Below, piece by piece: positions 51,663 to 64,000 of a stretch of 64,000 nucleotides of DNA. The first letter of the stretch is position 1; each line of letters begins with the position of its first letter. The stretch spans positions 3,154,822 through 3,218,821 of the forward strand of contig VWZX01009108.1 of assembly GCA_013399015.1 (NCBI GenBank), read 5' to 3'. Source of the stretch: Galbula dea. Its lineage: Eukaryota > Chordata > Aves > Piciformes > Galbulidae. The notes beneath the pieces are model-generated. The model had not been told where the DNA came from. It did not search any database and was given only the letters and a program-made list of their open reading frames with translations. The position numbers and the translations under genes were made by a program.

Positions 51663-54600
51663 TGCAGTTGTCCTTCAAACTTAGTTTGTGTTTTGACTCC
51701 AGAATTGTTTCCTTTGAAGTCCTTTTTGGTTACAAACTCTCCCTCCATGCAGCAGGAATTGCCATCTTCCTTTGAAAAAAGGTGTTGACCACTGGATCCT
51801 GGCATGTCTGTTGTAGTCAACAGGAGACAGACAGCTTGAGCATAAGACTTGTTTTTTTGGTGAGCAATACCTAATTGAATTCAGTGCCACAGCTCCTACA
51901 GAGCAGAGGCCCCAGCCAGAGCCTCAGTCACTGGTACACATTGATTGTGATAGACTTCAAAAAGACAAAGTGGACACATTTACAGCCTTAAAGATAGTAA
52001 AGGAGGACACAATCAAGCATGAAAATGTTCAGTTGATTTTATTCCATGTCCTTATTAAATTAGCACCTGTGAATAAGCAGTCAGATGGGAGCTAAGGTTT
52101 GGCATGTGTGAGCTAAGCGTGTTCCTCTGCCTGACTCAAGCAGTGGAACAGTTCTTGGGACAGGTGAACAGAAGGACTTTTGGAAACTGTGGTCACTGTC
52201 TGCAGTCCTGGAGAAATCTGTCTGCCATCTCCTTCCTTCCAGAAGTTTTCCTGGTGGTTGCTGCAGTAGGAAATGCTTCTCTTAACAGATTTGGTATGTT
52301 AACCTCATTATGGTCCCTCTCAGTTTAGGTATCTGCATCTTTTAAGCTCCTCCAAGGGTGCAGGTTCCCTAAGGTGCTAGTAATCATTGCTTTTATCAAA
52401 TCCAGCCTCTCTGTGGGAAAAGGGCCACACATTACTCATTCCACTTTGGTTTATGCTGGGTAAAGACAGGTTTTAAGAGGAAATAAAGCAAAGGGTTTAT
52501 ATATAAAAAAATCAAAGGAGCCCTAAGGGATCAAATCAAGATCTGTTTAGTCCAAGTGGTGTTTGGGGGTCCATACTTAAATATAAGTAATTTGATTTTT
52601 TGGTTTGTTTTGATATAAAATTGAAGCTCTATATTTCCCCAGATATTTTCTGAAAGCAAAATGGAAAGAAAAATAGAACACTTCAGTATTTTTGGAGTGT
52701 TTTACTCAGCAAGAAAACTAAAATCAGACTGTGTCAGATGGTGTGGGAATGATTTTCTTCTCATTCCGAGATCTGTTCAGAAAACAACAAGAATCAGTTA
52801 TGCACCAAGATGTGCTGAGAATCACTTGATCTGATTGCTCTTTTTTTCCTCCTTGGTGTAGAAACAGTCTTTTATTATAGTCACTGCTCAGCATATTGAC
52901 ATCCAGCTATTGTATGGAGCCAGAATGGGGTTTCTTATGTAGAAATCATAAATACAAATAGCACTGATATTCAGGCAGTGGATCTTTACTGGTAGAAATA
53001 TTAATGGAAACTCCTGGAGCCTGATACCACAAGGGAGAGGAAATAAGATTTCTTGTTAGTCTCAGTGCCTATGGCAGACTATTACAGCTCCAAAAGCAAG
53101 TTTTGAGTTGGTATTGTGACCTGCATATGATAAACTTAATATAGCAAATACAGTAAAATAACAAACAAACTTATGAAAAGAAATCTGAATTGGATTCTCA
53201 GTTGTCCAAAAGTGGAAGAAGTGACAAGAACTTCAGAGGTGTTAGACCTTTTGGGACCTACTGGCTGAGAAGATTCCACCTAGTTTCAAACACTTGGGAA
53301 ATGAAGAGACAGAGACTGATTATCCCTCTTCAGCAGATCACAGAAAGCTACCTTGTCTGCTAGTCTAATTGCTGTTCCCAGAATCTTTGAAGAAAGGGCA
53401 TTGATTAGCCTGCAGCTTGAAGCAAAATGTTTCTCACTGTCCTTTCTGGAGGGTTTATCCTTATTATAAAACAGGCTGTGTCTATTGCTCAGGTTTCTGC
53501 TAGCCAGAATACTGGTTATGGACTTTGTAAATGGGAAGTGTATATGCAAGTGAGGTTTTACTTTTATATTGAAAATTGCAAGCAGTAAGAAGTGAGATGC
53601 TGTTGTCACAACAATCTGGGTAGAGTCCAGACCTCTCTGTACCTGACCTTTGTCCCAATACACAGATCTGAGGAATGGCTTTGTAGCAGTTCTCCATTGT
53701 TGTACATCACTAACTGTAAACAGAAGAAAGCATTTAAAGGCACAGTTAATTTTGTTCAGTTCTTCCAGTTTCTTCTTAATTCTGAAAAGTGATGCTCACT
53801 TTTGAGTGCTGATGGGATTACATTTAGCCATACAGCCTGCATCTGCTAAATCAAAGTGATCATTGGCTGTGTTCCCTTTTGCAGGTTCAGATGCTAACAG
53901 GGGAGATTGACTGCAAGGGAAGTGTCATCCAAGAATCCAAAAATATTTTTCTGCATCCCTATCTGTTAATGTATTCTACATTCCCATTTTCTGTCTGCAG
54001 AGCATAATTTATCAGAGCTCCAAAATTCCACTAGCAGGGTATTTGAAAACTGTACAAACAGGGAAGAAAATGGAATGGTTTGTTGCTGATGTAGAGGGCC
54101 AGTAATTAAGATTTATCTCAATGTGGAGACTGAACAGAGACAAGATCATTGATTAAAAAGGCATTGGATTTGCAGAATGCTGAGTTCCCATTTTGAAAAG
54201 ACATTCAGACCTTCTTCATAAATCACATGGGTCACAAAAACTACAGGGAAGATTGTGCTGGGCTCCAGGCATTCCCATCTCACCTGAGCACCATTTGCTT
54301 TCTCTCCTTCTGGCCCCAGGACTCTGCCAGCCTTTTCCTTGCAGTGGCCGAGCCCCAGGAGGAATGGGTGTGGGGCTCTGGCCTAGCCTGTGCACTGATG
54401 GGCTGTGTGTTGGTGATGGTCAAAGCCACTCTTCTGGGAGGTGATGTACATGTCCAAATCCCTTCTGTATGTCTCTGTTTCCACATTTCCTCCATTTACC
54501 TTCTTGGAGATTCCTGGAGACCCACAGACATCATGTTGATCAAGGTCTTCAAACAAATGTTGTGCATGCTAGGGATAGAACAATGCCACCTTTGGGTCTT

Positions 54601-57600
54601 TTCATGGGTGATGATTTTAACTCTGACTTTTGCATTATTTGTCCTTCAGGGCAGGTATTGTCCTTAATTTTTGTGCCATGTAGAGTGTTGGCCATTTAGC
54701 AAAGATTTAAGAAAGATACCTTACAGTGGTTTTGTGTGTCAAAAAGAATTAGCATCCAAAAGAAACTTTGAAATCCTTTGTCCTCATCAGAAACAGACTG
54801 CAGAAATAGCAGCTTTTCTTGAATAAGTCTGTTTCTTATGTAGATTTCAAATGGCCTAATTTTTCACCACTGTTAATTTATTCATTAGTTTACATTTTGC
54901 TAGGCAGTATAGACCTTGGAGTCTTGGAGTAACCTGGATTCCATCTGGATCCATGTTTGAGTACTGAGGGATGCTATTGAGTAAGCAGATTGTGCTCTTT
55001 GGTCTCACTGCTTAAGAACATTGCCCCATTTCTTTTGCAGTGTGATATTACTCATGAAGTAAAAGTCCTCATGTTATTAACTGATGGATGAAGCAGAGCA
55101 GGATTTACATGTGACAGACCAATAGCTTTGGAATCAAGTGAAAGAAGAGAGCAACCCAAAATCCAACCAACAAAATTTTCCTTTCCCCATTGCTTGCCAT
55201 GGAGTGATTCTACCTCAGGGAGGTTCTCAATCCTGCTGACACTTTGCACTGTAGAAACACTCCTGTTCCTCTGAAGTGTGTGCTAAGAATTTCACACCAG
55301 AATGTCAACTCCTTTCCTTTCTTGTATAGACCATCTGTGAATCTGGAGTGTCAGAGAAACCAGTTGGCAGAAAGCACAATGTATAATTTACTTTTAATCA
55401 TAGGATTATGTAGATAAACAGAGTCTGCTGCCTAACAATATTATTTCCTTAATCAGCTGTAATCTTAGTAGTATTAATAACTCAAATCTACACTCATTTT
55501 GTTACCAGACTCCCACATCAGTGTCACAACTGTCTGCAGTGCAGTACAGCTCTGTGCACCGCTCTAACTAATGGAAGCTTGTACATAACTTGGTGCTTAT
55601 CAGTAGACTACTTATGGTGTTTGCAGCTGGCATATGTGGAGCTTACTGTACATCTCCCCCATCTCCAGCTTCTTCTCTTTCAAATGTGTTGCCAAGGTGT
55701 CACTGTTCATCAAGGGTGATGAGCTGGACAATAGTTGGAAGCACAGTGCAGCTCCCGGAGCCCTCCTGCGTAGGCTTTGTCTCCACCGATTCAAGTGCTG
55801 CCAGCAGTGTGCAAGGGCTTGCTGCTTCTGTCCTTCTTCCACAGGACAAACACTGTTCTCATTTTAAGGTGGGCAGTGCCCAGCTGCCTCTTTTCCACAA
55901 CATTTTTCAAGAACCTTTCCTTATAAATTAAAACATAGTTGGCTTTTCTGTGTCACTCTTCCAGGTCTACAGCCCAGGTTTGTTGTTCCTCAGGTAGTGT
56001 GTTTGTGTGAGGGAGAAATCTTAATGCTAAGCTCTGGCTAACATCATTCTGTGAGATTCCCCTTACAGAATTTTCAGCCTATAAACAGGACCATTCTCAT
56101 GACCTCAGGCTCCCATGGATTTCTCTTGATAACACCATCTAATCGGATTTAGAGTTTAATTAAACAGCTGTCACTTTGCTTCCTCATTCTGCTGCAATTT
56201 AATGTTGAATTAGTTCCTAAATTAGTCATGGCTGAATGCTTGCCTTCTTACAACTGAGGGGTTGGATGAACATAAGGTTTGCTCTTCAGCTAAACTCAAG
56301 CGACTAAGGCTCATATCCTATGTTCTTACTCTGCACAGAGCTCCCACTGATATCCTTGGAAGTTCCCTGACTGAAACAGGGATGGAATAAAATGTGAGAT
56401 TCCTGCAGAGCCAACCATAATGTTCCCTAACTTCAAATGACCAAATGTGAGCCCATGCTGCTTGTCATCTTTGGCTAGAATATATTAGCTTTATGGATGT
56501 TATTTTCCCTTTCTAACAAAGTACTGATTTTCCTCAAAACCAGTTCTGCTGAGTTTTCTCTGAAGTAGCACAAGGAGGGCAGCTGTGGAAGAAAATATTT
56601 GGAGCAATACTACTGCTAGTGGACTTCATCCAAATTAACCCTGGTGTAACCAAGACCAGAGTATGAATGAAAGTTTATGAAGCTCTGAATTGTAGCATCA
56701 GCTACAAGCAGGAAAGGCTGGAGATTTCCTGTTGAGTGGTGATACCTGCATCAAATTCTGTGTAATGCTCCCACTGAACTCAGTCTCAGTGCAACACAGT
56801 GTAGTGGCTGACTCCCTGCCTGACTCCCATCTCACCATTTGTCTTTGAAATGCATCAAGAATGCAAGAAATGAATGGGAGCACTCCTTACAACTCCTAAC
56901 TAGTTGCATTTGAGTCACATCTTACTAAGTGCTTAGCTGTAAGGAGGTGTGAAAGCTGCCTAGCCCTCCTACTTTGCTTATCTGGGGAAGGGAGATGAAC
57001 AGCAGAAGTTGCTCCTGCCATGAAGATTTCACACCACACTTGCTGCATACATATGCCAGCAGAGAGGCTTTTCTTTATCCACAGTAGGTGTCAGGTTGTG
57101 ACCTTAGGGTTTCATTTCTGAAGACACTGTGGCATGCTGAAGGTTTGGATAGGAGAGGTACAGTTCAGTGTCATTGATTCAGAGTCTGATGGTTCAGGGC
57201 CTTTCTAGAAGGTTGGGGTTTTGAGCAAGCAAATATAGTGCTGGTCTGAGCTGGACTAGCACACAAAATATTGTGTGGGCTGTGAAAGAGTAGATGTTTT
57301 GTTAGTGGGTAATGAAAATGCTGTATTTACTAAAGAGGAGTTATAACTTAGCCATATTTTTGAAGTAGTTTCTTATGCACACAGTTGCTTTTGAATATCA
57401 ACTTTGATTAGAGCCTTAAGCCTAACCACTAGTCTTCCTCTAGCCAGTAGATGAACAAGAAAAAAATGTTCTTTAATGCTAGTTTGGTAATTAAATGTGC
57501 TTAAATAGTGACAATTTCCTTCATATGCTGTATTCATTGAAGGGATGCCCTGGTAAGAGGAAAGAAGGTTTGTAGGGCATCAGACAAGAAAACCAACTCT

Positions 57601-59689
57601 GTTTCTTCAGAGTCAGATGTTGGGATTCAGTCATTGTGCTGCAAACACAGCTTGAGGCTTCCAAAGAAGTTGAGAGCTCAAATCTCCCTTACATGTCAAT
57701 GAGAATTACATGTGTGGTTCCCTATTTTGAGTTTGGAAATGGCAACTCTTGCTTTTTTAGAGTTTGTAATACACTTCCAGAGACTTCTTTCAAACCTGGA
57801 TGCTGATGCTTACTTACACCTTATCCTGTTTCTGGGTTTTTTTCACACTGCTTTCCCCATTTTTGAATTTATTGGGAACAAGTCCAAATGTTACTATCAG
57901 ATGCTTTCAGTCTTTGTCACATGAAATAAATTTGATTTTGAAACTTCAGTTGCTGCCTGCACAGAAAGTAGATTAGTTCTTGGGGGATTTTAAAAATTAA
58001 AGAATGTGGAAATGGCCAAGATATTGTGATTTTGAAAAGCACTTGCATTCTCAGTCTCTCTAAAGGTTTCTTACTAATCTTGTTTGTCTACTACCAAATT
58101 AGCTTGCAATCAGGATGGTATATTGCATTTAGAAATGAAACAGAAAAATCACCACCTATGCTAGCTCTCATTTTTCCTCCTCTGATGTGAGAACAACTGT
58201 TTTCCTAATGTTGCTGGACATAGCCTTAAAGATCCAACTACTGCTTCTGCTTGTCAGTGGATAATTGGGGGTGTTATAAGAGGTGGCAGCATGCAAGGGA
58301 AACAGGTTTGGGTGCAGAATCAGAGCCCCCTTGTCTGTGATGCACATTCAGAATGCTCACTATTGCAGGACAGAGTTCTATTTAAGCTTCTATTTTTGAG
58401 TTTCAGTTCAGCTTTTTAGGAGCCTTTGGACTATAGATCCTTTCTTACATCACTGAGAGTTTTCAGCCTAGCAGCTTGTGTATGGGTGCAGACAAGGGGT
58501 CAGTTCTCCATTACAGTAAAGCCTTTGGCTTTATTGCAGCAATATAAAGGAAACACAGAGAGGCAAAAGTGGTGCCACAAGGCTATTCCATATACAGGGA
58601 TAGAGGATACTCATCTTTCTATTTTCATTCTAAACAAAAAGACAGTAGACTCAAGACTTGGTTCTTTGGTCTTTATTTATATCACAGTTGACTAGCATAG
58701 GGCATAAGGGAAGTGGCAGATAGGAAAATTGCTTTTAACATAATGTGCAATATATTAATTGATTATACTTCACTATTTCTTAATCTGTGTAATACCAGTG
58801 AGTTATGACTGAAGATGAAATACAAAGGTTTCCATCTCTGCTGAAAGCTGTAGCTAGGTGGCTACCAATTGCCTCCTGATGCTGAGGATCTCTAATGATT
58901 GTAATGGCAGTAGCTATGAAGCCATTAGATAATATCTACAACATGGTTCCATCTCCTTTATGCACACTGTGAATTTGAAATTCCTGAAGTTGATATTGGG
59001 CTACAGAGAAGGGATGTAAAATTTTAGTAGCCCTTTATCATTACAAATGATGCCTTTTACAATTTTTGAGGCAGATGCATTTCCAAAGTAATTATTCAAA
59101 ATAAATTCATTCACTACTTCCTTTAATGAAACCATTAGCAAAGGGCAGAAGATTGAGGTTTCTAATTGCTGGTAATGTGCCAGTAGCCAAATTTTCTGTC
59201 TTCTCTCCAGAAAGGTCTTGGGAAATTTGAAAAGGTTTTTTAACCTTTGCAATAATGTCTTTATATCAAAGGCACTTAGAATTCAGCTATGCCAATAATG
59301 ACCTACTGGAAAGAGAGAATCAGAAGTGACAAATTATTGCTTAGCAATTGGTACATCAGCTCTGCTTTATGTAGTGTGGAAAGCAGGAGTATCAGTCATG
59401 TTTGCCTGTCAGGCTTTTCCATTTTAAAGATATAGGTGATGTTCATTGGTCCAGTGAAGGAAGATCACATTGTTTTGGACAGGTGAAGCAGAATAGGGTA
59501 TTTTGAAGACAAGATATATAGGTTCTTGAGTTATCATTCAATTTTGAAAACAAATGGAGACTACTAAGATACAGGAGTGGAGGGAACCCCAGGAGACCAC
59601 CTGCTCTCTTTCCTTTTCTACCTGACTCCAAGAGCCTGTGGTGTTTCTGGACAATGTACAACCTGTTCTTCAGAGATCTCTTAGGCTAG

Positions 59690-60310
59690 ACTGTGCATTT
59701 TCTTCAAGCCTAGACAACCTGTTCCACCAATTTTCTGCCATTGTTTTTATAATAAAGATTGTCTTAGTGTCAGACAAATCTCCCTCGTTTCAATTTAAGC
59801 CAATTACCTCAGGCCTTGCCCATCAACACAGAAAATAGTTTATTCTTCCTGACCTGTTGAAGACTTTTATGTATATGCAGACAGTAATCATCTTTCTCCA
59901 GGATTATTTTCTAGGCTAAACAATCCCAATTCTTTCAGTCATTCCTCTAATTTTGTAGTCTTAGATTTATTCTCTTTTTTATTTCTTTTTACTAGAGAAA
60001 GGTTTTTTTGGCAGTATAGTTCTCAAAATCAGACATAGTCCTTTAGCTGAGGCCTTGCTAGTGCTGAGTACCTCACAGGTACAGGGGATAATCTTCTTTA
60101 TGCAGTTTCCTGTGGGAGGATTCCACAGATTGGTTTGATTTTGTGTTTTAACCACAGCAGCATGCAGTTTGTGATCTACTATGGTCCCCCTATGCATTTC
60201 TGAGAGCAACTTTTCCTGTTGAATCTTCTCTGTCCTGTATTTATAGGATTAGTTGTTCCCACAGAAAAGAAGAACCTTGCATTTATCTTCATTCCATCCC
60301 ATTTGTTTAA
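59690..60310 (-). mobile_element. Old CR1-type LINE, inverted, 3' portion
   Basis: The order of several blocks matches the complement of a CR1 3' region: CAACCTGTTCCACCAATTTT; CAATTACCTCAGGCCTTGCC; CTCCAGGATTATTTTCTAGG followed by CTAAACAATCCCAATTCTTT and CAGTCATTCCTC; GAGGCCTTGCTAGTGCTGAG then TACAGGGGATAATC; and AACCTTGCATTTATC. These parallel GCCTGTTCCA, CTCCAGGCTAAACAACCCCAGTTCCCTCAGCCGCTCCTC, GCGGCCTCACCAGTGCCGAGTACAGGGG and CACTTGGCCTTGTTGAAC in CR1. The divergence is high, so it is an older CR1 or L3-like subfamily. It is the longest transposon remnant in the window and carries no intact coding frame. Both ends are approximate. Confidence 0.82.
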
Positions 60311-62668
60311 ACCCTATCTCCAGTGCTGGGTTTCAGTCCTGCCTCTAGTGTTCTCATAGTGCTGTGGTGTAGGTTGAGAGCTTAGCTGCAGCAGCGGCTG
60401 GTGGTGAAGCAAATATGATTTAGCATGATACTGCTGGCAGCCTTGCCATCACCTAGGGTGATGCCAGAGCAAACCAAGCAGCTGGTCTCTACCTGGTGAT
60501 ATGCAGGGGAGGGAAATCAGGATCCTCATGTGGGTCAGAGTAACTTCTTGTGTCTGCTGGGCTTCCCACTTACCTTCTACCTTGTATTTCTGAATATGTA
60601 ACTTGATGTTGAGGCCACTGATTACTCAACACTGCAGGCACCAGGAGAGCTGAGCTGGAGAGAGTTCTAGTGACTCCCAGGCAGGTTGTTGCAAGTTAAA
60701 CCTGGATGATGAATTTACTCTGCTGTTTGTAGTACAGAAGTTTCACCACCTTGCATCACCAGGTCTTTGTTTTTATCTTCTTGGCAGTGGTGCAGGGCTT
60801 GTTTCTGCTTTGTTTTGTGTGTATGTGATTTTCTGCTTTATTTTGAACTTCATAAATTACCATTAAATGCAAATATGGGTAAATCCTCGAGCCACAGAGT
60901 ATGTTTTATATCTGAAACTCATTTCTATTTATGGGATTTCTCTGAACCTGTCCCTTTAAATTAAATTCCTCTATCAGTAACACATACCAGTTGCTAAGTA
61001 GAAAACTGAATCTGAGTAGAATCATCTCAGAGCAGAGCTGAGATAGCCTGAAAAGATGTTCTGTCACTTTCACAAACTCTTACTGCTCTTTTGCCCTGGA
61101 GTCCTTAGTTCACAGTGTTTAACACTCAGAGTCACAAAAAATAAGGCTTTAAGGGACTGAGGCAAAAGATTAATTTCAAAGGACATACAGCACTTGCAGT
61201 AGGCAAATATACAACAGAAAATAAGTTGAAGCTCCTCTTTGGTGAACCTTTGTGGGTTATTTGATGCTTGTTGCTCTGGAGTTCTGCAGAGAGAAGAGTA
61301 TTTGGGTTTGTTATTGAGGTGGGGTGTTTTTTCACAGGTGTTGAGATCTGTTCCTTTGCATCTGATTCTGGACTTATCAAAATGCCAGTCCAAGGAAATA
61401 AATACTTTTGAAACAAACTGTTCAAGTATGGATGACAGAAGTTAAGCTCCAAAAGCCATGCATTTCTCTACAGCACTCAGTTGCTACAAAATGCCTGGTA
61501 CTCAGTAGAATTTGTGTGAGGGATAGATGGAGTGGTCTCTACCTCAGCTGAGGAGTTCCTAAGAATGGCCTTAGACTTTCCAGTAATGTTGTTTATAAAT
61601 CTGTCTCTGATTTGCTGTGTTGAGTAGCTTTGTTTTCATACCTGTCATAGAAGTTATTTAGGATTCTTCCTTTTTTAGGACAGCCAACATTTCTTTTTTA
61701 ACAGATTTTGTTAAGTTTGATGGGATTTCTTATGAGAGCTGTAGGAGAACCTGAGAAATAACAAGTTGGAAGATGAAAAGAAAATCTGACCTAGATTTCA
61801 GACTCGCTACACTTGGATCGAAAACACTATCAACAGTATCACTGCCCCATTTTGCTGCTGTTGACACCAGTGGCTACAGTCCTCATGATTTTGGTTTTGA
61901 GGATTCTGCTCAATATTTTATTCACTTTATGGAACAGGAAGTTGAAAAGCTGGAGAAAACTTCAAAGTTCTTCCTGCATGGGAATTTTGGGAATAGAACA
62001 ATGCTGAAAGAGCTGAGGAGTTACCAGAGTCGATGGTGCATTGAAGGCTTTTTTCTTAATATGCCACCACTTGTTCAAACTTCAGATTTCCTTGTTATTT
62101 TCCCTGCAGTTGATAGCCTCCCTAAGTACTTCTGGATGCCTTACAGTGCCTCATCAGCCATATCAAAGGAAATTAAATAATCTTGAAACAGTTCCAGACA
62201 CAAAGTTCACAGTGAGGCCCCATCTTTGCAGTCGGCTTAGGTTCAAAGAGCAATATTTGTACTTTGGAGACTCTTGTAACCTGCCCCAAACACTGCCAAT
62301 CAAATCCAGTTTGGTAACACCTCTAAGCTCATATTTTGGAAGGTATATACTGGGAAAAGCTTCATATCCTTAAAAAATGGAAGGAACCTGTGATGTGTGC
62401 CTGCCAGGACTGGATTTAGCTGCAGTCATGTTGCTCCCTGTTTACCAGTGTGCACTGCAGCTGAGTGTGTTTATTTAGCAGATGAAATATAATTGGGGGT
62501 TTACTATGCTTTACCAAGTTGCACCTGTTTGAAGATCAGATTAGATCATTAGCCACTGAGAACTAATGCATCCTTTTTCAGTGTTAGTCCAGTGGAAGAG
62601 CTGGTGCTTGCCTTTTGGAGATCTTTGGAGCTGCCTCTGAACGGTGCTGTGCTTTGTTTTCTGTACAG

Positions 62669-62812
62669 GACACAGAAATTCTGAACACTGCAATTCTCAC
62701 AGGAAAAACTGTGGCAGTGCCCATCAAAGTGGTGTCCATTGAGGAGAGCAGTGCTGTGACAGACATCTCTGAGGCAGTGGAGTGCAAATCCTCTGATGAA
62801 GACGTCATTAAA
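62669..62812 (+). CDS. TMEM132C: TMEM132C-like internal exon C (144 nt, phase 0-0)
   Basis: The exon encodes exactly 48 residues, starting DTEILNTAILTGKTVAVPIK and ending VECKSSDEDVIK. It joins in frame to the PLAM end of exon B, and PLAM-DTEILNTA-LTGKTVA is a TMEM132 family hallmark. It likely forms the start of the first Ig-like (BIG-type) ectodomain module. The lone cysteine in VECKS is conserved in the family and in relatives lies near a second cysteine encoded in the next exon (VS-RCDY), suggesting a disulfide. The acceptor is TTTTCTGTACAG (AG at 62667-62668) and the donor is AAA/GTAAGT (GT at 62813-62814), a consensus donor. Both ends are phase 0, so skipping removes 48 residues without a frameshift. 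The antisense frame over it is a shadow. The paralogues are alike here, so the TMEM132C call rests on exons A and B. Confidence 0.93.
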
Positions 62813-64000
62813 GTAAGTTCATGCCATGTGTTGGCTTCTAAAATGTCAAGTCTTTTTGTACACAAAAGGATAATAGCCTAGGAACAGCCACTAAATCAAC
62901 TCCTGAAAATGAATTGTACTTGCTGTTTCAAAGGCATAAGGAGTGGGGGGGTTTAAGAAGAGAAGAGTTAGGTGCAGCAGCACAGCCACCACACTGAGTT
63001 GCAGTAGAATTTCAGGGTTTCGTTTTCATTTGTGTCCTCATTTTCAAATGGCTTGGTGATGTCACCTCAGGTCCTCTGTGCACAGGGTTCATTCAGGGTG
63101 CAAACAGCTCTGCTGATAGTACTGCCCCTCCAGATGTCTCTTAGCACCTTTCCAGCTGTGATTATCACCTCCACAGCTGCATTGATGGAATGGATTGGAT
63201 GAGCATTCCTCAGAACCACAGTGCAAAGTCATCCTGGTCAACTTCAGATTCTGCTGAGAGCTCTTTTGAGTTAATCATGATTTGATTCTGCATGGAAGTG
63301 GCTAGAAAGCATTCAGACACCAATCCATCAGTTTAGCACTAGAAGCTGAATGTCTCACAGCAACACACACCAGTGGGGCAGTATTGTGTTAAGGCAACAC
63401 AGCTATTTCTGCTGTGGGGAAGTGGTGCAAGCCCTGAGGGCAATACACAGTTGTGCAGTGAGTCAGTACAAAGACAGTGCCCTGCATGGATCTCATTGCA
63501 CTTTCCACACAGCACTTGCATGGTCTTTGAGCAAAGGTGACTTTACCCTTGGTCTACAAGCTCTTTTAAATAAGGATTTTATGATGTGATTTTACAGCAT
63601 ATAGCACAATGGGCTTTGTGATGATGCTCTTTAGGTGTCTTTAATATGCCACAAGCTCTCTTGGATGTATGGTATTCAAATAGTAATGCTGCAGCATTAT
63701 GTATTACAGCCAGTTCAGTTTGTAGGTTCATGGGAAGCAATAAAGCTCCTGTGAAGTTGCAGGATCCAAGAGTTTGCTGCATTATTGAATTTATGTAGAA
63801 ACATTTATTATGGCAGTAACCAAGTAAGTAGGAAAAATAGTCATACCTTGAACTAATGAAGCCATTATAGAAGACTGCTACAGAAACCTTTCTGCTTTCA
63901 GTGGATCCTTCAGAGCTAAACAAATCTCTTTAGTTTGCTGGAGCTCAAAGTGCTTCCATGCATCAGATGCTTTACAGAGGTTTTAATCTCAAAGAATTCC
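62813..64000 (+). other. TMEM132C: Intron following exon C, 5' part
   Basis: It begins with the consensus donor GTAAGT and is phase 0. Open frames here are short and unrecognised. I see no repeat family. A G-run occurs at 62944-62950 and a 16-bp perfect palindrome at 63684-63699. The intron continues beyond the window. Confidence 0.85.
63684..63699. repeat. Perfect 16-bp palindrome
   Basis: TAATGCTGCAGCATTA is its own reverse complement. It could bind a dimeric factor or be chance. Nothing around it suggests a larger element. Confidence 0.6.

Larger units (their letters stand above)
38734..62668 (+). other. TMEM132C: 23.9-kb intron between exons B and C
   Basis: The intron runs from GTAAGA (38734) to the acceptor TTTGTTTTCTGTACAG (ending 62668) and is phase 0. 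No internal gene is supported; the longest open frames (135-146 codons near 54.2 and 61.8 kb) have no recognisable domain. It contains A-rich/CCCAAA tracts at 41.6, 43.6 and 45.9 kb, an octamer/SOX motif pair at 43.08 kb, an old amniote repeat at 48.0 kb, a local duplication at 51.6 kb and an inverted CR1 body at 59.7-60.3 kb. Everything else appears to be unique intronic sequence. Confidence 0.88.

Noticed and set aside
54227..54667. 146-codon + strand open frame, with a second frame also open
   Set aside because: Overlapping frames are both open in a locally GC-richer patch; the translation has no recognisable motif.
61773..62180. 135-codon + strand open frame upstream of exon C
   Set aside because: No recognisable domain, no splice or promoter context and no codon signature; it fits chance in intron DNA.
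62572..62668. Alternative upstream acceptor CTTTTTCAG (ending 62581) extending exon C
   Set aside because: In the required frame the extension reads TGT then TAG, an immediate stop.
62584..62865. Minus-strand 93-codon frame over exon C
   Set aside because: Antisense shadow of the coding exon.
1..64000. Prokaryotic-style systems, CRISPR arrays, tRNA or rRNA genes, intact transposases or retroviral genes
   Set aside because: None recognised on either strand; the sequence behaves throughout as vertebrate intron with three exons.

Overview
The window is vertebrate, almost certainly avian, nuclear DNA lying inside one long intron-rich gene. It is AT-rich and poor in CpG, with stop codons throughout, and only three short stretches look coding. 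The avian call rests on several CR1 LINE 3' tails, including the typical ends reading ATTCTATGATTCTGTGA or its complement. It is also supported by very old, decayed MIR-type SINE remnants and by the low overall repeat load. The species cannot be told from the sequence.

The three coding pieces lie on the + strand at 4149-4295, 38550-38733 and 62669-62812. Each has a pyrimidine-rich AG acceptor and a GT donor. Their phases (2-2, 2-0, 0-0) join into one uninterrupted reading frame of about 158 codons. The conceptual product matches the middle of the ectodomain of a TMEM132 family protein. By remembered diagnostic motifs (PRQW, VKQEVG, GGKH, NRS, SLFNEVVQM) it fits TMEM132C better than TMEM132D or TMEM132B. 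The gene's start, signal peptide, N-terminal exons, transmembrane segment and cytoplasmic tail all lie outside the window.

Layout: 1-4148 is the 3' part of an upstream intron, with one CR1 tail. 4296-38549 is a 34 kb intron with MIR remnants near 22.3, 24.4 and 32.5 kb, a cluster of three CR1 tails at 33.5-36.0 kb and a foldback element at 34.8 kb. 38734-62668 is a 24 kb intron with A-rich/CCCAAA tracts, an old amniote repeat near 48.0 kb, a 75-bp local duplication near 51.6 kb and the largest transposon remnant, an inverted CR1 at about 59.7-60.3 kb. 62813-64000 is the start of the next intron.

I see no operon, CRISPR array, tRNA or rRNA gene, intact transposon or recognisable retrovirus, and nothing that amounts to a new biological system. 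The observations worth checking are splice phasing, a glycosylation sequon built across an exon junction, two hairpins, a POU/SOX motif pair and the old SINE remnants.
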